A stretch of DNA of 64,000 bases, taken from Coprobacillus cateniformis (GTDB lineage Bacteria; Bacillota_I; Bacilli_A; Erysipelotrichales; Coprobacillaceae). The stretch spans positions 558,001 through 622,000 of the forward strand of contig NZ_WSNW01000001.1 in the NCBI RefSeq assembly GCF_009767585.1, in the 5' to 3' direction. The notes under the pieces are model-generated. The model ran no database searches, was not told where the DNA came from, and was given only the letters and a program-made list of their open reading frames with translations. Made by a program: the position numbers and the translations under genes. Numbering within the stretch: the first letter of the stretch is position 1; every line of letters starts with the position of its first letter. This document shows positions 43,094-51,870 of the stretch, in pieces.

Positions 43094-44822
43094 AGGCTAA
43101 CTCCTCCTCACTCAGCTGAGAAGCTGCAATTTCATGATAGATAGGACATGTTTTTAATAAATCATGATGTTTCCCTTTACCAACAACTTGTCCTTCGTGT
43201 AAGACAATAATTTGATCAGCATCCATAATCGTAGAAATTCGTTGCGCAACAACCAATACAATAGATTCTTTAGTTTCATCTTTTAATGCCTTTCTTAAAC
43301 TTGCATCTGTTTTAAAATCCAATGCACTAAAAGAATCATCAAAAATATAAATTTGTGGCTTTTTAATAATCGCTCTGGCTATACTTAAACGTTGACGCTG
43401 ACCACCAGACACGTTCGTTGCACTTTCTGTAATCACTTCATGAAAGCCTAATGGCTTTTCCATAATAAAATCATACCCTTGTGCAATGCGTGCTGCATGA
43501 GCAACCTCTTCATCAGTTGCATCTTCTTTTCCATAACGAATGTTATCAGCAATTGTTCCAGTAAAAAGCATTGCTTTTTGAGGAATAAAGCCTATTTTAT
43601 CACGCAGTTCTTTCATCGAATAATCTTGTATATTGATTCCATCAACTGTAATCTTTCCACAACTCACATCATAAAAACGTGGAATTAAATTAATTAATGT
43701 TGATTTACCTGAACCTGTACTACCAATGAAAGCAATTGTCTCACCCTGCTTTGCTGAAAAAGAAACGTCTTTTAAAACAGCTTCTTCACCATCTGGATAT
43801 ACAAAAGTAACATTATCAAATGACAGCGTATGTTCCTTAGAAATTGGCTGTTTAGTCACCTTTTGATGATCTTGAATGATAATATCAGAATTTAAAACTT
43901 CTTGAATACGTTTGGCTGAAACAGCTGCACGTGGATACATAACAAAAACACTACAGAACAATAACATTGAAAACATAGCATGGAATAAATAGTCCTGAAA
44001 TGCAACTAACTTTCCAACTTGTAAAGTTCCTGCCCCAATCATAGTTGCTGCAATATAAAAGATAAATAAGATTGCTATATTCATAACTAAGAAAAATATC
44101 GGATCAGCAGAATTCATTAATTTAAAGATTCTTTTTGTATGACCAGTAAACTCACTGTTTGTATCATTAAATCTTGCTTGTTCATAATGATCATTATTAA
44201 AAGCACGTATTACCTTAATTCCAGTTAAATTTTCTCTAGAAATACGATTTAAATGGTCAAGTGAAGATTGCTGTTTTTGCGACATTGGTTCAGACACTTT
44301 TGCAACAATAATGACGCCAATAATAATTAATGGTAAAGTTGCAACAATAACCAAAGACAAGTCTAAAGATGTTTTTAATGTCATGAAGAATGACACCGCA
44401 ATCATAACTGGTGTCAATAAAGCAGTTCTCAAAATCACATTAACAAATAACTGAATTTGGAATGCATCATTATTTGTACGTGTGATTAATGAAGAAATTC
44501 CAAATTTATTAAATTCACTTGGTGAAAAATCTTGGACTTTTGTAAAAATATCATTTCGAATATCACGTGTAATTGATGTTGAAATTTTCGCACAACAATA
44601 CCCGAGTAAGATTGTTCCTAGAACTCCAGCAATTGATATTGCAATGGCAACACCCCACATCATATAAAGATATCCTTTATCTTCAGTGGCAACTCCAATA
44701 TCAATCATATTAGCTATGATTGTTGGAAGTCCTAATTCAACAAGTGCAAACCCAAAGACAGAAATGACATTGAGAACAAGTAACTTTTTATACTTCAATA
44801 AGTATTTTAATATTAATTTCAT
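43086..44822 (-). CDS. ABC exporter subunit with degenerate site
   Basis: A 578-aa half-transporter. Walker A GSTGSGKST and signature NVSGGQRQ are canonical, but the Walker B end is FDDSFSALD and the H-loop is VAQRIST, so the catalytic Glu and His are lost. It has normal length, without the external loop of its paralogue at 29944. First gene after a MerR-type promoter. Confidence 0.93.
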   Translation of the reverse strand: MKLILKYLLKYKKLLVLNVISVFGFALVELGLPTIIANMIDIGVATEDKGYLYMMWGVAIAISIAGVLGTILLGYCCAKISTSITRDIRNDIFTKVQDFSPSEFNKFGISSLITRTNNDAFQIQLFVNVILRTALLTPVMIAVSFFMTLKTSLDLSLVIVATLPLIIIGVIIVAKVSEPMSQKQQSSLDHLNRISRENLTGIKVIRAFNNDHYEQARFNDTNSEFTGHTKRIFKLMNSADPIFFLVMNIAILFIFYIAATMIGAGTLQVGKLVAFQDYLFHAMFSMLLFCSVFVMYPRAAVSAKRIQEVLNSDIIIQDHQKVTKQPISKEHTLSFDNVTFVYPDGEEAVLKDVSFSAKQGETIAFIGSTGSGKSTLINLIPRFYDVSCGKITVDGINIQDYSMKELRDKIGFIPQKAMLFTGTIADNIRYGKEDATDEEVAHAARIAQGYDFIMEKPLGFHEVITESATNVSGGQRQRLSIARAIIKKPQIYIFDDSFSALDFKTDASLRKALKDETKESIVLVVAQRISTIMDADQIIVLHEGQVVGKGKHHDLLKTCPIYHEIAASQLSEEELAYE

Positions 44823-44857
44823 ATTTTCCCTCCTTGCCGTTTTGACTTGATTACTCT

Positions 44858-44888
44858 ATAATAAACTATAAGGTTACCTTATAGTCAA
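44858..44888 (-). promoter_or_regulatory. MerR-type promoter of the ABC operon
   Basis: Minus strand TTGACT, 19 bases, TATTAT. The over-long 19-bp spacer is the hallmark of promoters that MerR-family activators untwist. Confidence 0.85.
44865..44885. promoter_or_regulatory. MerR operator
   Basis: Perfect palindrome ACTATAAGGT-T-ACCTTATAGT, placed in the 19-bp spacer between the -35 and -10 of the exporter promoter. Confidence 0.88.
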
Positions 44889-44903
44889 TAGGAGAATGAA
44901 AAA

Positions 44904-45734
44904 ATGTCAGAAAATCGTGAGAAATACTTTACTACAGGAGAGTTTGCACGTATATGCAATGTTCCTAAACATGTCTTATTTCATTATGATGAAATTGGAT
45001 TATTTAAACCATCTATTGTAAAAGAGAATCAATATCGTTATTATTCTCATCATCAGTATGATACTTTTACTATTATTACTATTCTTAAAAGTATTGGTAT
45101 GTCTTTAAATGATATTAAGATTTATCTTGAAACAAGAACACCTCAATTATTGATTGACTTATTAAACGATCAAGAAAAAGTTTTAGATCAAAAAATGAAA
45201 GAATTAAAACGAGCTAAAGATTTTATTAAAACAATTCGTTCAACAACTTCACATGCTCTCCAGATTCAAGTCAATGATATTTATCTTCAATACTTTGATG
45301 AAGAATATATTCTTTGTAGTGATGATATTCACCACAAAAACAACAAAAGTTTTGAAGCTTATAATGATGAATATGTCCGTTTTTATAATAATCATCTGGA
45401 TACAATGGACAAAGTAGGAACAATTCTATCAATTGATGAATTGTGTAAACAGAATTATAATACATTTCAGTGTTTATATACCCGTGTGAGAAAAAATAAT
45501 CATAGAAATATTCGCATTATGAAAGCTGGTTATTACATAGTTGCATATCATCAAGGTGATTATCAAACAATTAGTGAAGCCTATCAAAGAGCACTTTCTT
45601 ATGCAAGAAAGCATCATATTATTTTAGGAGAAAATGCTTATGAAGAATATGTTTTATCAGATATTGCTGTTCAAGATGAAAATAAATTTATTACCACAAT
45701 CTATCTAGAAACAAATGAAAAGCATATCGAGTGA
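44904..45734 (+). CDS. MerR-family activator with GyrI-like effector domain
   Basis: A 276-aa BmrR-type regulator: N-terminal MerR HTH (FTTGEFARICNVPKHVLFHYDEIGLFKP), a coiled-coil dimerisation helix (about 80-110) and a C-terminal GyrI-like ligand pocket (about 120-270). Divergent from the ABC pair with the operator between, it should activate the exporter on binding a drug-like ligand. AGGAG stands 9 bases before the ATG. Confidence 0.92.
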   Translation: MSENREKYFTTGEFARICNVPKHVLFHYDEIGLFKPSIVKENQYRYYSHHQYDTFTIITILKSIGMSLNDIKIYLETRTPQLLIDLLNDQEKVLDQKMKELKRAKDFIKTIRSTTSHALQIQVNDIYLQYFDEEYILCSDDIHHKNNKSFEAYNDEYVRFYNNHLDTMDKVGTILSIDELCKQNYNTFQCLYTRVRKNNHRNIRIMKAGYYIVAYHQGDYQTISEAYQRALSYARKHHIILGENAYEEYVLSDIAVQDENKFITTIYLETNEKHIE

Positions 45735-45743
45735 TATGCTTTT
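45718..45743. terminator. Bidirectional terminator between MerR and thrS
   Basis: Perfect 11-bp stem AAAAGCATATC/GATATGCTTTT with loop GAGT. It includes the stop codons of both convergent genes and has A-run and T-run flanks for both strands. Confidence 0.88.
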
Positions 45744-47481
45744 ATAATGCTTTGTCTTCAATTTGTTTTAAAATCATGCAAATAAATTCATCTAATGAGA
45801 CAGTTGTTTGTTTTTGCTCACCATATTGACGATAAGTGACTGTTCTTTCATCTCTTTCCTTATCACCTAATACCAATTGATATGGAATTTTTTTCATTTG
45901 TGCCTCTCTAATACGATAACCTAGTTTTTCTTCTCTGTCATCTATTTCAACACGAATACCTTTAGCTTCTAACAATTTAAAAATTTCTTGAGAATAGTCT
46001 AAATGATATTCATTTTTCACTGGAATGACTTTGACTTGAGCAGGTGCTAACCATAATGGGAACGCTCCTGCAAAATGTTCTATTAAAATACCAATAAATC
46101 TTTCAATAGATCCAAAGATAACTCTATGAACCATAACTGGTCTTACCTTTTCACCATTTTGATCCACATAAGTCAAATCAAATCTTTCAGGTAAATTCAT
46201 ATCTAATTGAATAGTTCCACATTGCCAAACTCTTCCTAAAGAATCCTTAACATGGAAATCCAATTTAGGACCATAGAAAGCTCCATCTCCTGGATTGATC
46301 TTATAATCTTTTCCAGCCGCCTGACAGGCTGCTGCTAAAGCTGCTTCACTTTTCTCCCAAATTTCTAATTCTCCAATATATTTTTCTTCTGGTCTCGTAG
46401 ATAATTCAATATCATATGATAATCCAAGCATTGAATAAACACGATCAATGAAAGCAATCAAACGAACAACTTCACTTTCAATCTGATCAGGAGTCATAAA
46501 GATATGTGCATCATCTTGAGTAAAAGTACGAACTCTGAATAAACCATTTAAAGCCCCACTTGCTTCATGTCTATGCACTTGTCCAAGTTCACCCATACGT
46601 ATTGGTAAATCTTTATATGAATGTAAACCATTTTTATAGACAAGTAAGCTGCCAGGACAGTTCATAGGTTTAATAGCAAATTCACGCTCATCAACTAGTG
46701 AAGTATACATATTTTCCTTATAATTATACCAATGTCCTGAAACTTCCCATAATTCCTTAGACATCATAATAGGTGTTTTAATGAATTCATATCCTTCTTT
46801 TGTATGTTCATCATACCAGAATTTTTCTAATTCATTTCTAAGCAGCATACCATGTGGTAAGAAAAAAGGCATTCCTGGTGCATACTCACTCATCATAAAT
46901 AAATCTAATTCTCTACCTAATTTCTTATGATCTCTTTTCTTAGCTTCTTCTAAAAAATCTAAATAAGCTTGTAATTCTTCTGGAGTTGGAAAACAAACAC
47001 CATAAATTCTTTGCAGAACTTTATTGTCTTTATCACCTTTCCAATAAGCACCTGAATGTTTAAGCAATTTAAAATTTTTACACATTTTAACAGTTTCAAC
47101 ATGTGGCCCTCTACATAAGTCTACAAAATCACCTTGACGATAACATGTAATATGTCCGTCTTCTAAACCAGAAATTAAATCTAATTTGTATGGGTCATCT
47201 TTAAACATCTCCATTGCTTCTGCTTTAGAATGCTCCTCACGAATAATACGTTTACCATCTTTACAGATCTTCTTCATTTCTTTTTCAATAGCTGGAATAT
47301 CTTCATCCTTAATGACTTTGTCTCCTAAATCAATATCATAATAGAATCCTTCACTCACTACTGGACCAACCCAAAATTTAGCATTTGGATATAAATGCTG
47401 AATTGCTTGTGCCAAAACATGAGCACACGAATGGTTTAACATATTTAATTGTTCATCATTTTTAAAATCAAAGTTTGCCAT
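45742..47481 (-). CDS. thrS: Threonyl-tRNA synthetase lacking the TGS domain
   Basis: A 579-aa class II synthetase that charges tRNA-Thr. The editing domain (HSCAHVLAQAIQH, HxxxH) starts by residue about 12, then the catalytic core (GQVHRHEASGALNGLFRVRTF, MNCPGS zinc ligand) and the anticodon-binding domain. Usual ThrS has about 60 more N-terminal residues (TGS domain); here they are absent, and the leader directly upstream is a T-box. I start at MANFDFK, 8 bases after GGAGG. Confidence 0.93.
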   Translation of the reverse strand: MANFDFKNDEQLNMLNHSCAHVLAQAIQHLYPNAKFWVGPVVSEGFYYDIDLGDKVIKDEDIPAIEKEMKKICKDGKRIIREEHSKAEAMEMFKDDPYKLDLISGLEDGHITCYRQGDFVDLCRGPHVETVKMCKNFKLLKHSGAYWKGDKDNKVLQRIYGVCFPTPEELQAYLDFLEEAKKRDHKKLGRELDLFMMSEYAPGMPFFLPHGMLLRNELEKFWYDEHTKEGYEFIKTPIMMSKELWEVSGHWYNYKENMYTSLVDEREFAIKPMNCPGSLLVYKNGLHSYKDLPIRMGELGQVHRHEASGALNGLFRVRTFTQDDAHIFMTPDQIESEVVRLIAFIDRVYSMLGLSYDIELSTRPEEKYIGELEIWEKSEAALAAACQAAGKDYKINPGDGAFYGPKLDFHVKDSLGRVWQCGTIQLDMNLPERFDLTYVDQNGEKVRPVMVHRVIFGSIERFIGILIEHFAGAFPLWLAPAQVKVIPVKNEYHLDYSQEIFKLLEAKGIRVEIDDREEKLGYRIREAQMKKIPYQLVLGDKERDERTVTYRQYGEQKQTTVSLDEFICMILKQIEDKAL

Positions 47482-47502
47482 TTTCATTTCCTCCTTTTTA
47501 TT

Positions 47503-47690
47503 ATTAAAAAAGAGATCTCATCGCAAAGGACGAAATCTCGTGGTACCACCTTAATTTATTATCTTTCGATAACCTCTATTGTCTTAACGCGACCCAACGA
47601 CATTCTCTTTCGAGTGTAGCTCATTAGGGAGTATCTTTATAAAGATTGAGAAACTTTCAGCAACCGTTTCCTCTCTAAACAATACTTATA
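47503..47690 (-). promoter_or_regulatory. T-box riboswitch of thrS
   Basis: Minus strand: Stem I 5' side AGAGAGGAAACGG with GTTGCTGAAAG (about 47655-47676), central hairpins, the T-box motif AAGGTGGTACCACG (47539-47552), and a terminator (GAGATTT ... GAGATCTC then TTTTTT, 47506-47539). Uncharged tRNA-Thr would stabilise the antiterminator. The specifier is not certain; an ACA/ACU-bearing loop at about 47611-47620 is a candidate. Confidence 0.92.
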
Positions 47691-47740
47691 TAAAAACATA
47701 TCCTAAATCATAGCTTGTAGCATTATTTTACATCAAACTA

Positions 47741-48001
47741 TTATTTTGTCAAGTCATCTGATATTTTTGAGTTTGCTTTTTCATAATATTCTATAATTTC
47801 TCCTGCCCCATATATTAATGAAGAAATCAAAAAAGAAATAAAACAAGACCAAAGCATCAATATCATAGATTCAACACCCATCAATTGCCCAGTATTCAAG
47901 TAGGACGTATTAATCGCAATACTATATCCCTGACTTATAATATTCCCAAATAGGAAAAGATAAGCACAGACTTTTATAATTTTCGATACTTTATGAAACA
48001 T
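47741..48001 (-). CDS. Small two-helix membrane protein
   Basis: An 86-aa protein with two hydrophobic helices (about 8-28 and 42-65) and an acidic end. It is paralogous to the next gene: both start MF, then KIIKVCAY or KIKLFAYIY, FGNII/LINQGY, and end with a Y-G-x-G-[EK]-I-[VI]-E-Y motif. Small Firmicutes proteins with YGFGEL-type ends are common and unassigned. AGGAGG precedes the ATG. Confidence 0.7.
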   Translation of the reverse strand: MFHKVSKIIKVCAYLFLFGNIISQGYSIAINTSYLNTGQLMGVESMILMLWSCFISFLISSLIYGAGEIIEYYEKANSKISDDLTK

Positions 48002-48021
48002 ATATCTCCTCCTACTTTCAC

Positions 48022-48044
48022 AATATCATAAAAAATATGATATT
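48022..48044. repeat. Small hairpin between the two membrane-protein genes
   Basis: AATATCATA/TATGATATT 9-bp stem with five-A loop. No T-run follows, so a terminator role is doubtful. Confidence 0.4.
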
Positions 48045-48069
48045 ATTGCTTATTTTCTCATAGTGAAAA

Positions 48070-48312
48070 TCAATAACGATCATTTAACATTTCAAAATAT
48101 TCCACAATTTTACCAAATCCATAGATAATAAGTGAAAGAACAAAATACAAAATAAGTCCATTCAATAATCCTAAAAGAGTACTCACAATAAATTGTGAAC
48201 TACATTCTAATTGTATGAATTGATAAATATCTCTATACCCTTGATTAATTAGGTTTCCAAAAAAATAGATATAAGCAAATAACTTTATTTTTTGAGATGT
48301 ATTATTAAACAT
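48070..48312 (-). CDS. Small two-helix membrane protein, paralogue
   Basis: An 80-aa tandem paralogue of 47741: KIKLFAYIYFFGNLINQGY at the start, a second helix LLNGLILYFVLSLIIYGFG and KIVEYFEMLND at the end. Function unknown. The two genes probably arose by duplication and lie between thrS and pyk. Confidence 0.7.
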   Translation of the reverse strand: MFNNTSQKIKLFAYIYFFGNLINQGYRDIYQFIQLECSSQFIVSTLLGLLNGLILYFVLSLIIYGFGKIVEYFEMLNDRY

Positions 48313-48433
48313 ATTCTCTCACCTCTATGCTTACAATACCACAAAGATATGAAAAAGTTATGAAGAAATCTCACAAAATAACGTTATTATTTTCACAATA
48401 AAATGCATATTTTGTCGAATGTAGTCGATAAAC

Positions 48434-48456
48434 AAAAAAAGGACCAATTGGTCCTT
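48434..48456 (-). terminator. Terminator of pyk
   Basis: AAGGACC/GGTCCTT stem with AATT loop, followed on the minus strand by seven T; 8 bases after the stop. Confidence 0.9.
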
Positions 48457-48463
48457 ACATTCA

Positions 48464-49888
48464 TTATTTTACTGTAATTAATTGTAAATAACTTGTTGTT
48501 CCTTCGATACCTGGAGTTCCACCAGTCACTAAAATTGTTTGACCAGCATCAATTCCATTTTCTTTAGCAATAACTTCTGCTAAATTTAATAAACCTTCAG
48601 TTGTATCCATTTGTTTACATGTTACTGGTTTTACACCCCAGTTTAATGCTAATTTTCTTGTTGTTTCTCCATATGGAGTTGCAGCAATAATTGGACATTC
48701 TGGTCTATATCTTGACATTTTCTTAGCAGTAAATCCTGATTCAGTAAATGCAATAATAGCAGCAACTTCAAATTTAGTCGCAATTTCAGCTACTGACATA
48801 CAGATAGCTTCAGATGCATCATCAGTTGCAGTTCTTACAGCTTTTCTATGTAAAGAAGCATAATCTAAAGTAGATTCAGTTTTTAAAGCGATTTTGTTCA
48901 TAACCATAACAGCTTCTTCTGGATATTTTCCTTGAGCAGATTCTCCAGATAACATAATTGCATCAGTACCATCATAAATAGCATTAGCAACATCGCTAAC
49001 TTCAGCACGAGTTGGTCTAGGATTTTCTTGCATAGATTCTAACATTTGAGTTGCAGTAATAACAACTTTACCAGCTGCTTTACATTTTGTAATCAATTCT
49101 TTTTGGATTAATGGTACGTCTTCAGCAGGAACTTCTACCCCTAAATCTCCACGTGCAACCATGATTCCATCAGCAACCTTCAAAATTTCATCCATATTTT
49201 CAACACCTTCGCTATTTTCAATTTTAGCGATGATTTGAATTTCAGGTTTACCATTTTCAACTAATACTTTTTTCACATCTAAAACGTCTTGAGCACGACG
49301 TACAAATGATGCAGCAATGAAGTTTACATCTTGTTCACAACCAAATGCAATATCTGCTCTATCTTTTTCAGATAAGTATTCAAAACCTAATTTAATTCCA
49401 GGAACATTAATTCCACGTTTGTTTTTCACTTTTCCATCATTTGCACATACACAAACAATGTCAGTACCTTCAACATGGTCAACTAATAATTCAACTTGAC
49501 CATCATTAACCAAGATAAATCCACCTGGTTTAACATCTTTATATAAATCTTTATAAGTAATAGTAAAACGATCTGCAGTCCCTTCAATATCTTCTACACA
49601 GATAGTAGAAACTTGTCCTTTTTTGAAATTTGCAGCACCACCTTCAAAATCACCAGTACGAATTTCAGGTCCTTTTGTATCTAACAAAATAGCACAGTTA
49701 GTTCCAAGTTCTGCGTTCACATCACGCATAGTTTGCATTTTTGCTCCATGCTCAGCAAAATCACCATGTGAGAAATTACAACGCATAACATTCATACCAG
49801 CTAAAACTAATTTCTTTAACATCTTTGGACTTTCAGATGCAGGCCCAATTGTACAAACAATTTTCGTCTTTTTCATTTTTTCTTTCAT
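48464..49888 (-). CDS. pyk: Pyruvate kinase
   Basis: A 474-aa pyruvate kinase (PEP + ADP to pyruvate + ATP). KIVCTIGPASES, MRCNFSHGD, IIAKIENSEGVENMDEIL, the MVARGDLGVEVP metal site and TRAEVSDVANAIYDGTDAIMLS are all present. Length fits the short form without the extra C-terminal PEP-utiliser domain seen in Bacillus. It follows pfkA by about 34 bases, a glycolytic pair. The AGGAG site is 12 bases from the first ATG, so the start may be one of the in-frame ATGs. Confidence 0.96.
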   Translation of the reverse strand: MKEKMKKTKIVCTIGPASESPKMLKKLVLAGMNVMRCNFSHGDFAEHGAKMQTMRDVNAELGTNCAILLDTKGPEIRTGDFEGGAANFKKGQVSTICVEDIEGTADRFTITYKDLYKDVKPGGFILVNDGQVELLVDHVEGTDIVCVCANDGKVKNKRGINVPGIKLGFEYLSEKDRADIAFGCEQDVNFIAASFVRRAQDVLDVKKVLVENGKPEIQIIAKIENSEGVENMDEILKVADGIMVARGDLGVEVPAEDVPLIQKELITKCKAAGKVVITATQMLESMQENPRPTRAEVSDVANAIYDGTDAIMLSGESAQGKYPEEAVMVMNKIALKTESTLDYASLHRKAVRTATDDASEAICMSVAEIATKFEVAAIIAFTESGFTAKKMSRYRPECPIIAATPYGETTRKLALNWGVKPVTCKQMDTTEGLLNLAEVIAKENGIDAGQTILVTGGTPGIEGTTSYLQLITVK

Positions 49889-49922
49889 ACTTTACTTTAT
49901 CTCCTATACCCTCTTATTTATA

Positions 49923-50882
49923 TTAACGAAGTTTCAATACATCTTCGTAAATACCTTGATTTACAGTTCTCTTATGTCCCAAGACTTCTTCAATTGGCAA
50001 TCCAACGATTTCGCCTCTCACATCACTCACACAAAGACCACCTTTTCCTTCTTCAAGAAGTTCAACAGCCTTAATACCCATACGACTTGCTAAAACACGA
50101 TCTCTTGCAGTCGGGCTTCCACCTCTTTGCATATGCCCTAAAACATTTGCACGTGTCTCAAAACCAGTTTCTTCTTCAACACGTTTTGCTAATTCATGAA
50201 CATCAGTAATGTGTTCAGTAATCACAATTAATGCATGTTTTTTATCAGAAGCTTTTGATCTTTTTAAAGTTTCAATAATTTCTTTTTCATCAAAACCACT
50301 TTCACTTGTCACAATCATTTCTGCACCACAAGCAAGACCAGCATGAACAGCCAAATCTCCACATCTTCTTCCCATAACTTCTAGAATTGTACATCTTTGA
50401 TGAGAACTTGATGTATCTCTTAATTTATCTAATGCATCTACAATTGTATTTAAAGCTGTATCAAATCCAATTGTAAAATCAGTATCAGGAATATCATTAT
50501 CAATTGTTCCAGGAATTCCAATACAATTAATTCCCATTTCTGTTAATTTCAAAGCGCCATTATAACTACCATCTCCACCAATAACAACCAAAGCTTCCAT
50601 TCCAACTTTTTTCATTTGCTTAATCGCTTCTTCTCTCACTGCTGGATCTTTAAACTCTGGAAAACGTGCTGACTTTAAGAACGTCCCACCAACATTAATA
50701 ATATTACGTGTACTATGTCTATCAAATTCAATAAAGTCCCCATCATGTAACCCTTTATATCCTAAACGGACTCCATAAATCTTGATTCCTCTATTTAAGC
50801 AAGTTCTTGTCACAGCACGAATGGCTGCGTTCATTCCAGGAGCATCTCCACCTGAAGTTAACACCCCAATACATTTTACCAT
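49923..50882 (-). CDS. pfkA: 6-phosphofructokinase
   Basis: A 319-aa ATP-dependent PFK. TSGGDAPGMNAAIRA (ATP), GGDGSYNGA, GTIDNDIPDTD (catalytic Asp) and EVMGRRCGDLA are visible. Cotranscribed with pyk. Normal length for the bacterial allosteric enzyme. Confidence 0.97.
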   Translation of the reverse strand: MVKCIGVLTSGGDAPGMNAAIRAVTRTCLNRGIKIYGVRLGYKGLHDGDFIEFDRHSTRNIINVGGTFLKSARFPEFKDPAVREEAIKQMKKVGMEALVVIGGDGSYNGALKLTEMGINCIGIPGTIDNDIPDTDFTIGFDTALNTIVDALDKLRDTSSSHQRCTILEVMGRRCGDLAVHAGLACGAEMIVTSESGFDEKEIIETLKRSKASDKKHALIVITEHITDVHELAKRVEEETGFETRANVLGHMQRGGSPTARDRVLASRMGIKAVELLEEGKGGLCVSDVRGEIVGLPIEEVLGHKRTVNQGIYEDVLKLR

Positions 50883-50958
50883 AATTCTTCTCCTCTCACT
50901 TTATAGCATTTTGATTCTATCATAAAATATTGATATATTCTACACTTTTGTTTCCATT

Positions 50959-51870
50959 CTATATCTTCATTTTGCCCTCGTCAAGCATTATTTCAATGCT
51001 TAGCGCTTTCAATTTTGAAATTATCGTATTTGCTCGAATTTCATCACCTTTTTTAATAGTATAGACCTTTTTTAGATCTTTATAACCATACATACTCGTA
51101 AAGAATGTTGGTAAGTGATTTAATAAACGATATGATAAAATTGTCAGTAAAATTTCGTCCCTAGACCAAACTGTCACATTCTCTTCACCAATTCCATCCA
51201 ATAATAAATAATCAACTTTCATTAAACGCTCCATTGCGTATTCAGTATCCCCAGTCGAAAAACTAGCTTTAAGATCAATAAGATAAGTAGGGAAATGAAT
51301 AAAACCAATCTCTTTTCCTTTCTTGGCTAAAGAATTCATCAAGCCAGCTAATAAAGTTGTTTTACCTGTTCCCATTTCACCATGTAAAAATAAACCTTTA
51401 TCATTGGGTTCTTGTAAATATTTTAAAATATGACCTAATGTATTTTGACCATTAGGTGATAAGCTATTGGCTTTTTTAACAATCTCTAATGATGTAAGAT
51501 CTGTTAAAAGAATATCATCATTCACATTTGTTATAACAAACTTTTCTAACAATAATCTTCTTCTTTCTAATGCTTTCCCATATAAACAACTTTCTAATTC
51601 TAAAATAACTTCACCGTCTCTATAGACAAGATTTTTTTTCATTCCTTGATTATCTTTACGACAATTTTGTAAAGATTGACACCCTTGGCATAATTGATAA
51701 TCATCATTATAATCTAAGAATTCAACCCAATAATCATCCATTATAGATGTATTTAAATGATAAGTCTTTAAAAATTCTTGAATATTTTTTTCTTTTGATA
51801 AAGCATAAATACTCTCTCTTTTCATTTTTTGAATTTCAGGTTGTTCAAGCATGTCTCCAATCTTTATCAT
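50959..51870 (-). CDS. dnaI: Primosomal protein DnaI, helicase loader
   Basis: A 303-aa loader of the replicative helicase. The N-terminal zinc region has CQGCQSLQNC; the AAA+ part has Walker A LHGEMGTGKTTLLAG and Walker B YLLLDGIGEEN. It overlaps the dnaB stop by 4 bases. With DnaB it loads the helicase at the origin and at restart sites. Confidence 0.93.
   Translation of the reverse strand: MIKIGDMLEQPEIQKMKRESIYALSKEKNIQEFLKTYHLNTSIMDDYWVEFLDYNDDYQLCQGCQSLQNCRKDNQGMKKNLVYRDGEVILELESCLYGKALERRRLLLEKFVITNVNDDILLTDLTSLEIVKKANSLSPNGQNTLGHILKYLQEPNDKGLFLHGEMGTGKTTLLAGLMNSLAKKGKEIGFIHFPTYLIDLKASFSTGDTEYAMERLMKVDYLLLDGIGEENVTVWSRDEILLTILSYRLLNHLPTFFTSMYGYKDLKKVYTIKKGDEIRANTIISKLKALSIEIMLDEGKMKI

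Noticed and set aside
49623..50093. A 156-aa open frame on the plus strand
   Set aside because: It lies antisense across the pyk start and pfkA end, has no ribosome site and no protein-like motif; it is a shadow of two highly conserved genes.
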